64,000 nucleotides of DNA from Streptomyces marinisediminis (GTDB lineage Bacteria; Actinomycetota; Actinomycetes; Streptomycetales; Streptomycetaceae). Below, in pieces: positions 1 through 9,115 of this stretch. How positions within the stretch are numbered: position 1 is the stretch's first letter; every line of letters begins with the position of its first letter. The translations under genes were made by a program, and so were the position numbers. The notes beneath the pieces were generated by a model. It saw only the letters and a program-made list of their open reading frames with translations, was not told the DNA's origin and searched no databases. Location: assembly GCF_026262575.1 (NCBI RefSeq), contig NZ_JAPKFL010000015.1, positions 1 to 64,000 on the forward strand, in the 5' to 3' direction.

Positions 1-57
1 GGGCCGGGGGGGGCCCCGGGGCCCCCCCCCCCCGGGGCCCGCCGCGTCGTCTCCGCG

Positions 58-94
58 CGGGGCCGGCCCGCCGACGGACGGCGGACCGGCCCCG
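58..94. terminator. Hairpin downstream of the DUF349 gene
   Basis: Arms 58-66 and 86-94 are perfectly complementary (9 bp), and an inner CCGCCG/CGGCGG stem lies at 68-73/79-84. It sits just past the minus-strand stop at 99, so it is a likely terminator for that gene. There is no U tract, which is usual in GC-rich actinobacteria. Confidence 0.5.
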
Positions 95-98
95 GCCG

Positions 99-1325
99 TC
101 AGCCCAGCTCCTCCAGGCCCTTGAGCGCCTGGTCCAGCAGCGCCTTGCGGCCGGCCAGCTCCTTCTCCAGCTTCTCCGCCTTGGCGGTGTTGCCCGCCGC
201 GCGGGCGGACTCCGCGTCGGCGCGGAGCTTGTCGACCGCGTCCTGGAGCTGGCCGGTGAGCCCCGCCGCGCGGGCCCGCACCTCGGGGTTGGTGCGCCGC
301 CACTCCGCGTCCTCGGCCTCCTGGATGGCCTGCTCCACCACACGCATCCGGCCCTCGATGCGGGGGCGGGCGTCCCGCGGGACGTGCCCGATCGCGTCCC
401 ACCGCTCGTTGACGGAGCGGAACGCGGCGCGCGCCGCCTTCAGGTCGGTGACCGGCAGCAGCTTCTCCGCCTCGGCCACCAGCTCCTCCTTGCGGGTGAG
501 GTTCTCCCGCTGCTCGGCGTCGCGTTCGGCGAAGACCTCGCCGCGCGCCTGGAAGAAGACGTCCTGCGCCGCGCGGAAGCGCTGCCACAGGTCCTCCTCG
601 TGCTCCCGCTGGGCCCGCCCGGCGGCCTTCCAGTCCTGCATCAGCTCGCGGTAGCGGGCCGCCGTCGCGCCCCAGTCGGTGGAGCCGGACAGGGCCTGCG
701 CCTCGGTGACGAGCTTCTCCTTGCGCTGCCGGGCCTGCTCGCGCTGCGCGTCCAGCGCCGCGAAGTGCGCCTTGCGCCGCTTGGAGAAGGCGGAGCGGGC
801 GTGCGAGAAGCGGTGCCACAGCTCGTCGTCGGACGTGCGGTCGAGGCGGGGCAGGCCCTTCCAGGTGTCCACCAGGGCCCGCAGCCGCTCACCGGCCACC
901 CGCCACTGGTCGCTGCGCGCGAGCTCCTCGGCCTCGGCGACCAGCTCCTCCTTGGCCCTGCGGGCCTCCTCGGCCTGCCTGGCCTTCCTCGCCTTGCGCT
1001 CCTCCTTGCGGGCCTCCACCCGCTCGGTCAGCGCGTCCAGCCGCGTGCGCAGGGCGTCCAGGTCGCCCACGGCGTGGTGGGCGTCCACCTGGTCGCGCAG
1101 GTGTCCGATGGCGGCCAGCGCGTCCTTGGCGGACAGGTCGGTCGTCTTCACCCGGCGTTCCAGGAGGCCGATCTCCACGACGAGGCCCTCGTACTTGCGC
1201 TTGAAGTAGGCGAGGGCCTCCTCGGGGGTGCCGGCCTGCCACGACCCGGCCACCTGCTCGCCGTCGGCCGTCCGCACGTATACGGTCCCCGTCTCATCGA
1301 CGCGGCCCCACGGGTCGCTGCTCAC
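99..1325 (-). CDS. DUF349 domain-containing protein
   Basis: A 408-residue protein dominated by charged, Lys/Arg/Glu/Ala-rich helices. Three tandem DUF349-type units can be seen at about residues 130-200, 205-280 and 285-350, each with a W-x-x-x-G/W core (DTWKGL, QDWKAAG, ERWDAIG), followed by a coiled-coil tail. No enzyme motif, signal peptide or membrane segment is visible, so it is probably cytoplasmic. DUF349 proteins have no settled biochemical role that I can name. The GTG at 1325 is chosen because GGAGGAGG lies 6-13 nt upstream; a longer reading to 1523 would run through non-coding-looking sequence. The preceding gene on this strand is a cyclophilin about 400 bp away, beyond a tandem-repeat region, so co-transcription is uncertain. 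Confidence 0.85.
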   Translation of the reverse strand: MSSDPWGRVDETGTVYVRTADGEQVAGSWQAGTPEEALAYFKRKYEGLVVEIGLLERRVKTTDLSAKDALAAIGHLRDQVDAHHAVGDLDALRTRLDALTERVEARKEERKARKARQAEEARRAKEELVAEAEELARSDQWRVAGERLRALVDTWKGLPRLDRTSDDELWHRFSHARSAFSKRRKAHFAALDAQREQARQRKEKLVTEAQALSGSTDWGATAARYRELMQDWKAAGRAQREHEEDLWQRFRAAQDVFFQARGEVFAERDAEQRENLTRKEELVAEAEKLLPVTDLKAARAAFRSVNERWDAIGHVPRDARPRIEGRMRVVEQAIQEAEDAEWRRTNPEVRARAAGLTGQLQDAVDKLRADAESARAAGNTAKAEKLEKELAGRKALLDQALKGLEELG

Positions 1326-1731
1326 AGCGCCTCCTCCACATGACGCCCGACGGGGCACCGCGCGCCCCCGGCATCGTCCACGGTTTTCGTCCGGCATCCG
1401 ATGTTCACCGTGCTGGTCACCTGGCCGGAGCAGGAACCCTGCACACCGCCAACATAGGCGAGAGGGGGGCGGGCTGTCCGCACCCGGAGCCGAACAGCCT
1501 CCCCCGCGCACGGTGTGTTCCATGGCGGAGACGGAAGCCGGCGTCCGGCACGGGCCCGGCCGCGCGCACCCGCCCGGGGTCCGCGCGCACCCGCCCGGGG
1601 TCCGCGCGCACCCGCCCGGGGTCCGCGCGCACCCGCCCGGGGTCCGCGCGCACCCGCCCGGGGTCCGCGCGCACCCGCCCGGGGTCCGCGCGCACCCGCC
1701 CGGGGCGCCCGCGCACCGCCCGGCGGCGTCG
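1326..1731. other. 406-bp intergenic region with 21-bp repeat array
   Basis: This gap lies between the cyclophilin stop and the DUF349 start, both on the minus strand. It holds a 21-bp tandem repeat (1561-1707) and, nearer the DUF349 gene, about 200 bp of less repetitive sequence that probably carries the DUF349 promoter and leader. A minus-strand TATGTT near 1455 could be a -10 box, but this is weak. No convincing gene is present: the apparent reading frames across it are products of the repeat. Confidence 0.6.
1561..1707. repeat. 21-bp tandem repeat, seven units
   Basis: The unit CGCGCGCACCCGCCCGGGGTC begins at 1561, 1582, 1603, 1624, 1645, 1666 and 1687. The first six copies are identical and the seventh ends in CG instead of TC. 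The period equals two helical turns and also seven codons, so all frames stay open and produce spurious repetitive ORFs (PPGVRAH, RPGSART). The array lies in the 3' region of the cyclophilin gene and upstream of the DUF349 gene. It is a candidate variable-number minisatellite. Confidence 0.95.
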
Positions 1732-2544
1732 TCAGCCCTCGCGGACGACGGCGTCCTCGATCACGACGGTGGCGCGCGGGACGGTGGCCTGGATCTGCGG
1801 GTCCGGCTCGGAACCGGCCTGTGCGATCTCGGTCAGCACGTCCATGCCCTCGGTGATCTTCCCGAACGGCGTGTAGTCGGCCGGCAGCGGGCTGTCCTGG
1901 TACACCAGGAAGAACTGGCTGCCCCCGGTGTCCGGACCGGCGTTGGCCATGGCCACCGTGCCCGCCGGGTAGGTGCCGTCGGCGACGTCGGCGTCGTCCA
2001 GGTTCTCGTCCGGGAGCGAGTAGCCCGGACCGCCCTGCCCGTTGCCCTGCGGGTCGCCGCACTGGAGCACGAAGATGCCCTGGTCCACCAGGCGGTGGCA
2101 GCGGGTGTGGTCGAAGTAGTCCTCACCGGCCAGGAAGTGGAAGGAGTTCACGGTCTCGGGGGCGTGCTCGGCGTCCAGGGCGATCTCGATGGAGCCGCAG
2201 GTGGTCTCCAGCGCCATCGTGTAGGAGGCCGAGGTGTCGATGGTCAGCTCCGGCTTCTCCTCCCACTGCTTGCCGTTCGGCTCGCCCTCCGCCGGCTTCT
2301 CGCAGGGGTCGTCGAACGGGCTGGGCGACGCGGTGGGGGCGGCGGTGTCGTCGCGCTCCCGCCCGTCGTCACCGCCCAGGGCCAGCGCGACCACGGTGCC
2401 GCCCCCGCCCACGACGAGCACCAGCACGACCGCGATGACGGCGTTGCGCAGCTTGGCCCGGCGGTCGGCGGTGGCCCGCCGTTCGAGCTGCCGCCGGCGT
2501 TTGCGCCGCGCCAGTTCCTTGCGCCGCTGCTCCTTGCTGACCAC
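1732..2544 (-). CDS. Membrane-anchored cyclophilin-type peptidyl-prolyl isomerase
   Basis: A 270-residue protein that should catalyse cis-trans isomerisation of X-Pro bonds in proteins outside the membrane. Residues 1-33 are strongly basic (KRRRQLERR), 34-57 form one transmembrane helix, 58-90 are a Thr/Ser/Pro-rich linker, and about 100-268 form a cyclophilin domain ([44 protein letters not shown]). The topology suggests an extracytoplasmic catalytic domain on a type II anchor. The GTG at 2544 is chosen because GGAAGGAG precedes it by about 8 nt; the frame stays open to 2796 but that part looks non-coding. It is divergent from the MBL hydrolase at 2817. Essential residues are not checked against a structure. 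Confidence 0.88.
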   Translation of the reverse strand: MVSKEQRRKELARRKRRRQLERRATADRRAKLRNAVIAVVLVLVVGGGGTVVALALGGDDGRERDDTAAPTASPSPFDDPCEKPAEGEPNGKQWEEKPELTIDTSASYTMALETTCGSIEIALDAEHAPETVNSFHFLAGEDYFDHTRCHRLVDQGIFVLQCGDPQGNGQGGPGYSLPDENLDDADVADGTYPAGTVAMANAGPDTGGSQFFLVYQDSPLPADYTPFGKITEGMDVLTEIAQAGSEPDPQIQATVPRATVVIEDAVVREG

Positions 2545-2709
2545 GTGCGTGTCTCCTTCCGCTTCGCCTAGCCCGGCCGCCGCGTCCTGCCCGCGCCGCC
2601 GCGCCGGGCCCGCGGCCCGCGCGCCGCGCCGGACGGCCGCGCTCCGCGCCGGGCCGGGCGCCGCCAGGCCGTACCGTATACGGGTTCGCGGCCCGCGCCA
2701 CCGCGCCGG

Positions 2710-2715
2710 TAGGCT
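2710..2715 (+). promoter_or_regulatory. -10 box for the MBL hydrolase gene
   Basis: TAGGCT matches the streptomycete TANNNT -10 consensus. Transcription from about 2722 would give a leader of roughly 95 nt. A 10-bp palindrome CCGTATACGG at 2674-2683 lies just upstream, between the two divergent genes, and could belong to either promoter. Confidence 0.4.
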
Positions 2716-2816
2716 TCGTGCCGACCTGTCCCGCGCCGCCCGAGGGCCGAGGACCGGCGGGCGAACGCCCGACGGCCGACGCCCGAGGACCGGCACCCGA
2801 CGACTGAAGGACGATC

Positions 2817-3530
2817 GTGCTCATTGCCGGGTTCCCCGCCGGGGCCTGGGGGACCAACTGCTACCTGGTCGCCCCCGCCGCAGGCGAGGAGTGCGTGATC
2901 ATCGACCCCGGCCACCAGGCCGCCGACGGCGTCGAGGAGGCCATCGCCAAGCACCGGCTCAAGCCCGTGGCCGTCGTCCTCACCCACGGCCACGTGGACC
3001 ACGTCGCCTCGGTGGTGCCCGTCTGCGGCGCCCACGACGTGCCCGCCTGGATCCACCCGGACGACCGCTACATGATGAGCGACCCGGAGAAGGCGCTCGG
3101 CCGCTCGATCGGCACCCAGCTCATGGGCGACCTGACCGTCGGCGAGCCCGACGACGTGCGCGAGCTGAGCGACGGCGCCCGGCTGAGCCTGGCCGGCCTC
3201 GACCTGTCCGTCGCGCACGCCCCGGGCCATACCAAGGGGTCGGTGACCTTCGCGATGCCCGGACAGGCCGACGTCCCCCCGGTCCTCTTCTCGGGCGACC
3301 TGCTCTTCGCCGGCTCCATCGGACGCACCGACCTGCCCGGGGGCGACCCGGACGAGATCATGCAGTCGCTGGCCCGCGTGTGCCTGCCGCTGGAGGACTC
3401 GACCGTGGTGCTCGCCGGGCACGGCCCCCAGACCACCATCGGCCGCGAACGCGCCGCCAACCCCTTCCTGCGGGAAGCGGCCGCCGGCAGCGGAGCCCCG
3501 GGCACGGCGGCTCCCCGACGAGGAATGTGA
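2817..3530 (+). CDS. MBL-fold metallo-hydrolase, glyoxalase II-like
   Basis: A 237-residue metallo-beta-lactamase-fold protein. The metal-binding THGHVDH motif is at residues 56-62, followed by the APGHTKGS histidine, the bridging aspartate in FSGDLLF, and a C-terminal GHGPQT histidine. The arrangement is that of the glyoxalase II/hydroxyacylglutathione hydrolase-like branch, so a small thioester or related substrate is likely; glutathione is not expected in actinobacteria, and the true substrate is unknown. The start is the GTG at 2817 after CTGAAGGACGATC. The gene is 14 nt upstream of hisS and the two are probably co-transcribed. Confidence 0.85.
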   Translation: MLIAGFPAGAWGTNCYLVAPAAGEECVIIDPGHQAADGVEEAIAKHRLKPVAVVLTHGHVDHVASVVPVCGAHDVPAWIHPDDRYMMSDPEKALGRSIGTQLMGDLTVGEPDDVRELSDGARLSLAGLDLSVAHAPGHTKGSVTFAMPGQADVPPVLFSGDLLFAGSIGRTDLPGGDPDEIMQSLARVCLPLEDSTVVLAGHGPQTTIGRERAANPFLREAAAGSGAPGTAAPRRGM

Positions 3531-3544
3531 ACCAAGACCTCCCC

Positions 3545-4804
3545 ATGAGCACCTTCTCGGCCCCCAAGGGCACCTACGACCTGCTTCCGCCGGAGTCCGC
3601 CGACTTCCTGGCCGTGCGCGAGGCCATCTCCGCGCCGCTGCGCCGCGCCGGCTACGGCTACGTCGAGACCCCGGGCTTCGAGCACGTGGAGCTCTTCGCC
3701 CGCGGGGTGGGCGCGTCCACCGACATCGTCACCAAGGAGATGTACACCCTCACCACCAAGGGCGGCGACGAGCTCGCGCTGCGCCCCGAGGGCACCGCCT
3801 CCGTCCTGCGCGCCGCGCTCCAGGCGAACCTGCACCGCGGCGCCCTGCCCGTGAAGCTGTGGTACTCCGGCTCCTACTACCGCTACGAGCGCCCGCAGGC
3901 CGGCCGCTACCGGCACTTCTCCCAGGTGGGCGCCGAGGCCCTGGGCGCGGAGGACCCGGCGCTCGACGCCGAGCTGGTCATCCTGGCCGCCGACGCCTAC
4001 CGCTCGCTGGGCCTGCGGAACGTGCGGCTGCTGCTCAACTCCCTGGGCGACGCCACCTGCCGTCCCGTCTACCGGGCGGCGCTGCAGGACTTCCTGCGCG
4101 GCCTGGACCTGGACGCGGAGACGCTGCGCCGCGTGGAGATCAACCCGCTGCGCGTGCTGGACGACAAGCGGGAGTCGGTGCGCGGCCGGCTCGCCGGGGC
4201 GCCGCTGATGCGCGACCACCTGTGCGCGGCGTGCACGGACTACCACGAGCAGGTGCGCGAGCTGCTGACCGCGGCCGGGGTCGCCTTCGAGGACGACCCG
4301 CGCCTGGTGCGCGGCCTGGACTACTACACCCGCACCACCTTCGAGTTCGTCCACGACGGGCTGGGCGCCCAGTCGGCCGTCGGCGGCGGCGGCCGCTACG
4401 ACGGGCTGTCGGAGATGATCGGCGGCCCGGCCCTGCCGTCGGTGGGCTGGGCGCTCGGCGTGGACCGCACCGTGCTGGCGCTGCGGGCCGAGGGCGTGGA
4501 GCTGGACCTGCCCGCCCGCACGCAGGTGTTCGCCGTGCCGGTCGGCGAGGAGGCCCGGCGCGCGCTGTTCGGCGTCCTGACCGCCCTGCGCAGGGCGGGC
4601 GTGGCGGCCGACTTCGCCTACGGCGGCAAGGGCCTGAAGAACGCGATGAAGTCCGCGGGCCGCTCCGGCGCCCGGTACGCGCTGGTGCTCGGCGAGCGGG
4701 ACCTGGCCGAAGGCGTCGTCCAGCTCAAGGACCTCGACAGCGGCGAGCAGACCCCCGTGCCGCTCGATGCGGTGGTCACCGAGGTCCGAACGAAACTGGG
4801 CTGA
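3545..4804 (+). CDS. hisS: Histidyl-tRNA synthetase
   Basis: A class II aminoacyl-tRNA synthetase of 419 residues that charges tRNA-His. The N-terminal [12 protein letters not shown] is typical of HisRS. Motif 2 appears as [18 protein letters not shown], the histidine-binding signature as [15 protein letters not shown], and motif 3 around GGGGRYDGL and GWALGVDR. The C-terminal ~90 residues form the anticodon-binding domain. The length is normal. The ATG at 3545 is the only start that keeps the conserved N terminus. It follows the MBL hydrolase gene closely. Confidence 0.97.
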   Translation: MSTFSAPKGTYDLLPPESADFLAVREAISAPLRRAGYGYVETPGFEHVELFARGVGASTDIVTKEMYTLTTKGGDELALRPEGTASVLRAALQANLHRGALPVKLWYSGSYYRYERPQAGRYRHFSQVGAEALGAEDPALDAELVILAADAYRSLGLRNVRLLLNSLGDATCRPVYRAALQDFLRGLDLDAETLRRVEINPLRVLDDKRESVRGRLAGAPLMRDHLCAACTDYHEQVRELLTAAGVAFEDDPRLVRGLDYYTRTTFEFVHDGLGAQSAVGGGGRYDGLSEMIGGPALPSVGWALGVDRTVLALRAEGVELDLPARTQVFAVPVGEEARRALFGVLTALRRAGVAADFAYGGKGLKNAMKSAGRSGARYALVLGERDLAEGVVQLKDLDSGEQTPVPLDAVVTEVRTKLG

Positions 4805-4863
4805 CCGGCCCTTCGTTGGTGCACAATGAGCAGCAGATCACCGACGACGGGACCACGAGCGCG

Positions 4864-5514
4864 ATGATGACCGAGACGGCACCCCCCGCAGCGGACGGCA
4901 CCGCACACCACGGCAGCCCCAAGGGCACCGTCGCGGCCACGCGCGGCTACGCCTGGACGCTGATCGTCAGCGCCCTGGCGGGCCTGCTGGCCGCCTGGGT
5001 CATCACGCTGGACAAGATCAAGATCATGGAGGCGGAGCTCGCGGGGGAGACGTTCACCCCCGCGTGCAGCCTCAACCCGGTCGTCTCCTGCGGCAATGTG
5101 ATGGAGAGCGCGCAGTCGGAGGCGTTCGGCTTCCCGAACCCGATGCTCGGCCTGGTGACGTACCCGGCGGTGCTCACCATCGGCGTCGCGGTGCTGGCCG
5201 GGGCCCGGTTCGCGCCCTGGTTCTGGCGCGGGCTGCTCGGCGGCACCTTCTTCGGCGTCGCCTTCTGCACCTGGCTGATGTACCAGTCGCTGTACCACAT
5301 CAACGCGCTGTGCCTGTGGTGCTGCCTGGCCTGGGTCGGCACGCTGGTGATGTTCTGGTACACCCTCGCGCACACCCTGCGCCACCGCCTCGTCCCGGCT
5401 CCGGAAGGGCTGCGCCGCCTGGTGCTGGAGTTCCCCTGGGTGCTGCCCGTGGCGCACGTGGGCGTCATCGGCATGCTGGTCCTGACCCGCTGGTGGGACT
5501 TCTGGCTGCGCTGA
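4864..5514 (+). CDS. Vitamin K epoxide reductase (VKOR) family membrane protein
   Basis: A 216-residue integral membrane protein with about five hydrophobic segments. It carries the VKOR cysteines: C68 and C76 in [11 protein letters not shown], and the quinone-proximal CxxC C150/C153 in NALCLWCC. Bacterial VKORs re-oxidise periplasmic-type thiol oxidases using menaquinone, so this protein is expected to drive disulphide formation in exported proteins. No thioredoxin-like domain is fused at the C terminus, so it must act with a separate DsbA-like partner not seen here. Two adjacent ATG codons (4864, 4867) are possible starts; the ribosome binding site is poor and an upstream GTG near 4816 cannot be excluded. 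It lies 59 nt after hisS. Confidence 0.88.
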   Translation: MMTETAPPAADGTAHHGSPKGTVAATRGYAWTLIVSALAGLLAAWVITLDKIKIMEAELAGETFTPACSLNPVVSCGNVMESAQSEAFGFPNPMLGLVTYPAVLTIGVAVLAGARFAPWFWRGLLGGTFFGVAFCTWLMYQSLYHINALCLWCCLAWVGTLVMFWYTLAHTLRHRLVPAPEGLRRLVLEFPWVLPVAHVGVIGMLVLTRWWDFWLR

Positions 5515-5542
5515 GGCCGGCGGGGTTGTCGGTGGCGTGACC

Positions 5543-5548
5543 TAGGCT
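5543..5548 (+). promoter_or_regulatory. -10 box giving a leaderless rarA transcript
   Basis: TAGGCT ends 7 nt before the rarA GTG at 5556, so transcription should begin at or next to the start codon. No ribosome binding site is visible. The same arrangement occurs before the peptidase gene at 19912. Confidence 0.6.
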
Positions 5549-5555
5549 CGGGGGC

Positions 5556-6911
5556 GTGGAGCCCGATCTGTTCACCGCCGCCGCAGAGGAACGCCAGTCC
5601 AAGGACCCGGCAGCCAGCCCGCTCGCCGTGCGCATGCGCCCGCGCACACTGGACGAGGTGGTGGGCCAGCAGCACCTGCTGCGCCCCGGCTCGCCGCTGC
5701 GCCGCCTGGTGGGCGAGGGCGCGGGCGGCCCGGCGGGCGCGTCCTCGGTCCTGCTGTGGGGCCCGCCCGGCACCGGCAAGACGACGCTGGCCTACGTGGT
5801 CAGCCGGGCCACGGACAAGCGGTTCGTGGAGCTGTCGGCGATCACCGCGGGTGTCAAGGAGGTGCGCGCGGTCATCGACGGCGCCCGCCGCTCCTCGGGC
5901 GCCTACGGCAAGGACACCGTGCTGTTCCTGGACGAGATCCACCGCTTCTCCAAGGCGCAGCAGGACTCCCTGCTGCCGGCCGTGGAGAACCGCTGGATCA
6001 CGCTCATCGCCGCCACCACGGAGAACCCGTACTTCTCGGTGATCTCCCCGCTGCTGTCCCGCTCGCTGCTGCTCACCCTGGAGCCGCTGACGGACGAGGA
6101 CGTGCGCGGCCTGCTGCGCCGCGCCGTGGCCGACGAGCGGGGCCTGGCCGGCGCGCTCACCCTGCCCGAAGACGCGGAAGGGCACCTGCTGCGCATCGCC
6201 GGGGGCGACGCGCGCCGGGCGCTCACCGCGCTGGAGGCGGGCGCGGGGGCCGCCTCGGCCAAGGGCGAGGAGGCCGTCACCCTGGCCACGCTGGAGGAGG
6301 CCGTCGACCGCGCCGCGGTCACCTACGACCGCGACGGCGACCAGCACTATGACGTGGCCAGCGCGCTGATCAAGTCCATCCGGGGCTCGGACGTGGACGC
6401 GGCGCTGCACTACCTGGCGCGGATGATCGAGGCGGGGGAGGACCCGCGCTTCATCGCCCGCCGGCTGATGATCTCCGCCAGCGAGGACATCGGCCTGGCC
6501 GACCCCACGGCCCTGTCCACCGCGGTCGCCGCCGCCCAGGCCGTCGCGATGATCGGCTTCCCCGAGGCCCGCATCACGCTCAGCCAGGCGACGATCGCCC
6601 TGGCCCTCGCGCCGAAGTCCAACGCCGCCTACACCGCGATCGACGCCGCGCTCGCCGACGTCCGGGCCGGGCACGCGGGGCCGGTGCCGGCCCACCTGCG
6701 CGACGGCCACTACGGCGGCGCCAGCAAGCTCGGGCACGGGCAGGGCTACCAGTACCCGCACGACCTGCCCGGCGGCGTCGCGGCCCAGCAGTACGCGCCC
6801 GACGCCGTCCACGGCAAGCGCTACTACGAGCCGACCCGGTACGGGACCGAGGCGCGCTACGCCGAGGTGGCGGACCGCGTGCGGGCGCGGCTGCGCGGCG
6901 AGAACCCCTAG
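5556..6911 (+). CDS. rarA: Replication-associated recombination protein A (AAA+ ATPase)
   Basis: A 451-residue AAA+ protein of the RarA/MgsA/WRNIP1 family, related to clamp loaders and involved in rescue of stalled replication forks. Walker A is GPPGTGKTT at residues 69-77 and Walker B is LFLDEIHR at about 124-130. The sensor-1 region (IAATTENP) and arginine finger SRSLLL follow. The C-terminal half carries the family tetramerisation domain ([28 protein letters not shown]). The GTG start at 5556 is placed directly behind a TAGGCT -10 box, so the mRNA is probably leaderless. It ends 46 bp from the convergent DUF2470 gene. Confidence 0.95.
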   Translation: MEPDLFTAAAEERQSKDPAASPLAVRMRPRTLDEVVGQQHLLRPGSPLRRLVGEGAGGPAGASSVLLWGPPGTGKTTLAYVVSRATDKRFVELSAITAGVKEVRAVIDGARRSSGAYGKDTVLFLDEIHRFSKAQQDSLLPAVENRWITLIAATTENPYFSVISPLLSRSLLLTLEPLTDEDVRGLLRRAVADERGLAGALTLPEDAEGHLLRIAGGDARRALTALEAGAGAASAKGEEAVTLATLEEAVDRAAVTYDRDGDQHYDVASALIKSIRGSDVDAALHYLARMIEAGEDPRFIARRLMISASEDIGLADPTALSTAVAAAQAVAMIGFPEARITLSQATIALALAPKSNAAYTAIDAALADVRAGHAGPVPAHLRDGHYGGASKLGHGQGYQYPHDLPGGVAAQQYAPDAVHGKRYYEPTRYGTEARYAEVADRVRARLRGENP

Positions 6912-6957
6912 CCGCCCGGGCGCCGCCTTGCCCGGGCGCCGCCCCGGTGGGCGGGCG

Positions 6958-7839
6958 TCAGTCCACGCCGGCCGCGTCGAACAGGCCGTGCATCGCGTGG
7001 CGGAGCTGCGCGACGTCGGTGACGGCCTGCGGGAAGGGGAAGTGCGCGTCGAACGCCGCGGAGGCGCCCGGCGCGGCCGTCGGCCCGGTCGGGCAGTAGC
7101 GCACGCGCAGCCCGAAGCGGTCCAGCGCCAACGGCACTCCGCGCAACCCGGCCGCGCACCGCTCCGCCCGCTCGCCCAGCAGGGCGCACAGGGCCAGCAC
7201 CTGGTCCCCGTGGGCCGACGCGAGGTGCTGGAGCAGCTCCGCCTCGTGGGCCGCGAGCGGGTCGGGCCGGGCGGCGGCGAACTCCTCCGGCTCCACGTGG
7301 CCCTCCCCCCACAGGTCCTCGACCACGGCCTCGCCGAACTCCAGGCGCAGCATCACCCGGTCGGGACCGAAGGGCAGCGGACCGTAGGGCTCGCGCTCGC
7401 GCAGCAGCGCGGCGGCGGCTTCCCCGGCGTCGGCGTCGGCGCCGGCGTGGGCGCCGGCGGGGGAGGCCGTCAGCCAGCCGGCGACCTGGGCGCGGCCGCG
7501 GATGCGGTGCGGCACCGAGACAGGCGCCACATCGGTGATCTCCATCACAGCGGCCACGTCGTCGCCGGGTGCGTGGACGGCCGCCCGGGCGACCGGGGAG
7601 TCGGCGCTGACCAGCACAATCACGTCTCCCCGCGGGGTGACGGCCCGGGCCGTCGAGGTGGTGGCGGCGCCGGAGGACTCGGCGCCCGCGATGCTGAGCC
7701 GGGCGGATACGCTGGACTCCACGAGGGTTCGTACGCGCTCGGCCGCTCCAGGCCGACCGGCGCTTTCTTCCACGGGACGCGGCTGATCCGTCCCGGCCTC
7801 AGCACGGGCGCCGGGCACGGGACTCCCTGGTCGAAACAT
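6958..7839 (-). CDS. DUF2470 domain-containing protein
   Basis: A 293-residue protein. The region ERVRTLVESSVSARLSI to about residue 160 resembles the split-barrel, FMN-binding-like N-terminal part of such proteins. The stretch PDPLAAHEAELLQHLASAHGDQVLALC starts the DUF2470 domain, a module also found at the C terminus of HugZ-type haem-degrading proteins. There is no signal peptide. The ATG at 7839 follows GGAGGAGAACGC. A 19-bp iron-box-like palindrome lies 15 nt upstream of the start (7854-7872), which fits an iron- or haem-related role, but the enzymatic function is not established. It is divergent from rpsD, with only 55 bp between the start codons. Confidence 0.8.
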   Translation of the reverse strand: MFRPGSPVPGARAEAGTDQPRPVEESAGRPGAAERVRTLVESSVSARLSIAGAESSGAATTSTARAVTPRGDVIVLVSADSPVARAAVHAPGDDVAAVMEITDVAPVSVPHRIRGRAQVAGWLTASPAGAHAGADADAGEAAAALLREREPYGPLPFGPDRVMLRLEFGEAVVEDLWGEGHVEPEEFAAARPDPLAAHEAELLQHLASAHGDQVLALCALLGERAERCAAGLRGVPLALDRFGLRVRYCPTGPTAAPGASAAFDAHFPFPQAVTDVAQLRHAMHGLFDAAGVD

Positions 7840-7853
7840 GCGTTCTCCTCCGC

Positions 7854-7872
7854 TAAGGTAAGCCTCACCTAA
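7854..7872. promoter_or_regulatory. Iron-box-like operator (DmdR/DtxR type)
   Basis: The 19-mer TAAGGTAAGCCTCACCTAA matches the streptomycete iron box TTAGGTTAGGCTCACCTAA at 16 of 19 positions; the reverse strand also matches at 16 of 19. DmdR1, the DtxR-family repressor, binds such boxes with ferrous iron. It lies between the divergent DUF2470 and rpsD starts (7839 and 7895), directly behind the DUF2470 ribosome binding site, so repression of the DUF2470 gene is the simplest reading. Confidence 0.7.
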
Positions 7873-7894
7873 CTTACACGGAGGTTCGTTCAAC

Positions 7895-8506
7895 GTGAAC
7901 CAGTCGCGTCCCAAGGTCAAGAAGTCGCGGGCGCTCGGCATCGCGCTGACCCCGAAGGCGGTCAAGTACTTCGAGCAGCGCCCCTACCCGCCGGGCGAGC
8001 ACGGCCGCGGCCGCAAGCAGAACAGCGACTACAAGGTCCGTCTGCTGGAGAAGCAGCGGCTGCGCGCCCAGTACGACATCAGCGAGCGCCAGATGGTCCG
8101 CGCCTACGACCGCGCGCAGAAGGCCGAGGGCAAGACCGGCGAGGCGCTGATCGTCGAGCTGGAGCGCCGACTGGACGCGCTCGTGCTGCGGGCCGGCCTC
8201 GCCCGCACCATCTACCAGGCGCGCCAGATGGTCGTCCACGGCCACATCGCGGTCAACGGCCGCAAGGTCGACAAGCCCTCCTTCCGCGTGCGTCCCGACG
8301 ACGTGGTGACGGTGCGCGAGCGCTCCCGGGAGAAGTACCCCTTCCAGGTGGCGCGCGAGGGCGGCTACGCGCTGGACGGCGAGACCCCGCGCTACCTGGA
8401 GGTCAACCTCCAGGCGCTGGCGTTCCGCCTGGACCGGGACCCCAACCGCAAGGAGATCCCGGTCATCTGCGACGAGCAGCTCGTCGTCGAGTACTACGCG
8501 CGCTGA
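7895..8506 (+). CDS. rpsD: 30S ribosomal protein S4
   Basis: A 203-residue S4 protein, a primary 16S rRNA binder in small-subunit assembly. The S4 RNA-binding domain ([27 protein letters not shown]) spans about residues 90-150, and the C terminus ends in the conserved VVEYYAR. The N terminus ([14 protein letters not shown]) contains no cysteines, so this is the zinc-independent C-minus form of S4. The GTG start at 7895 has GGAGG 10 nt upstream. It is monocistronic here and followed by a hairpin at 8521-8553. Confidence 0.97.
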   Translation: MNQSRPKVKKSRALGIALTPKAVKYFEQRPYPPGEHGRGRKQNSDYKVRLLEKQRLRAQYDISERQMVRAYDRAQKAEGKTGEALIVELERRLDALVLRAGLARTIYQARQMVVHGHIAVNGRKVDKPSFRVRPDDVVTVRERSREKYPFQVAREGGYALDGETPRYLEVNLQALAFRLDRDPNRKEIPVICDEQLVVEYYAR

Positions 8507-8520
8507 CGCCGCGCACGGCT

Positions 8521-8553
8521 ACGGCGGGCCCCGGAGGACCGGGAGCCCGCCGT
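8521..8553. terminator. Terminator hairpin after rpsD
   Basis: A 9-bp perfect stem (8521-8529 with 8545-8553) encloses an inner CCCGG/CCGGG stem at 8530-8534 and 8539-8543. It starts 15 nt after the rpsD stop. Confidence 0.65.
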
Positions 8554-8624
8554 CGGCGTCCGCGGCCCGGGCAACACCCCCGCGGCACGGCACAATCCGG
8601 TACGGCACACCGATCGCGGCGCGA

Positions 8625-8630
8625 TAGGGT
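8625..8630 (+). promoter_or_regulatory. -10 box for the DUF948/DUF6167/alaS run
   Basis: TAGGGT fits TANNNT and lies 38 nt before the GTG at 8669. It follows the rpsD terminator, so it probably starts a transcript that covers the next two small genes and alaS. Confidence 0.45.
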
Positions 8631-8668
8631 CGGTCCCTGGACTTGAACCCCAAGGGAAGCGGTGCGTC

Positions 8669-9106
8669 GTGTCCGGTGGAGAGGTGGCCGGCCTGCTGGT
8701 GGCCGTGTTCTGGGCGATCCTGGTGTCGTTCCTCGCCGTCGTGCTGGTGCGGCTCGCGCAGACGCTCAAGGCCGCCACCGAGCTGGTGGCGAACGTGACG
8801 GAGCAGGCCGTTCCCCTGCTGGGCGAGGCCTCCGCCACCGTGCGCTCGGCGCAGTCCCAGCTCGACCGGGTGGACGCCATCGCCTCCGACGTGCAGGAGG
8901 TCACCGCGAACGCCTCCGCGCTGTCCTCCACCGTCTCCACCGCGTTCGGCGGCCCCCTGGTCAAGGTGGCCGCGTTCGGGTACGGAGTGCGCCGCGCACT
9001 CGGCCGCAAGGGAGAAGCGCCCCGCACCCCGGCCACCGTCGTCGTGGGCCGCTCCGTGCCCCGCGCCCGGCGGGGCGGCTGGCGGCGCCGGGGCGGAAAG
9101 GACTGA
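8669..9106 (+). CDS. DUF948 domain-containing membrane protein
   Basis: A 145-residue protein with one N-terminal transmembrane helix (about residues 5-28) followed by a DUF948-like amphipathic helix (TELVANVTEQAVPLLGEAS) reminiscent of coiled-coil and methyl-accepting segments, and a basic C-terminal tail. The function is unknown; the family is often called general stress protein in Firmicutes. The GTG start at 8669 follows AAGCGG, a weak ribosome binding site. It is followed after 9 nt by another small protein and then alaS, an arrangement I recall as usual in Streptomyces. Confidence 0.8.
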   Translation: MSGGEVAGLLVAVFWAILVSFLAVVLVRLAQTLKAATELVANVTEQAVPLLGEASATVRSAQSQLDRVDAIASDVQEVTANASALSSTVSTAFGGPLVKVAAFGYGVRRALGRKGEAPRTPATVVVGRSVPRARRGGWRRRGGKD

Positions 9107-9115
9107 GCACCCCCC

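Noticed and set aside
1561..1707. Repeat array as a possible CRISPR
   Set aside because: The 21-bp units are contiguous with no variable spacers and there are no cas genes; it is a simple tandem repeat.
3859..5514. Fusion of an Arg/Gly-rich protein to the VKOR domain
   Set aside because: The upstream part is an out-of-frame reading of hisS; the VKOR gene has its own start at 4864.
8635..8660. tRNA-like sequence (CCTGGACTTGAACCCC resembles a reversed T-arm)
   Set aside because: No acceptor, D or anticodon stems can be built around it on either strand; it is the leader of the DUF948 gene.
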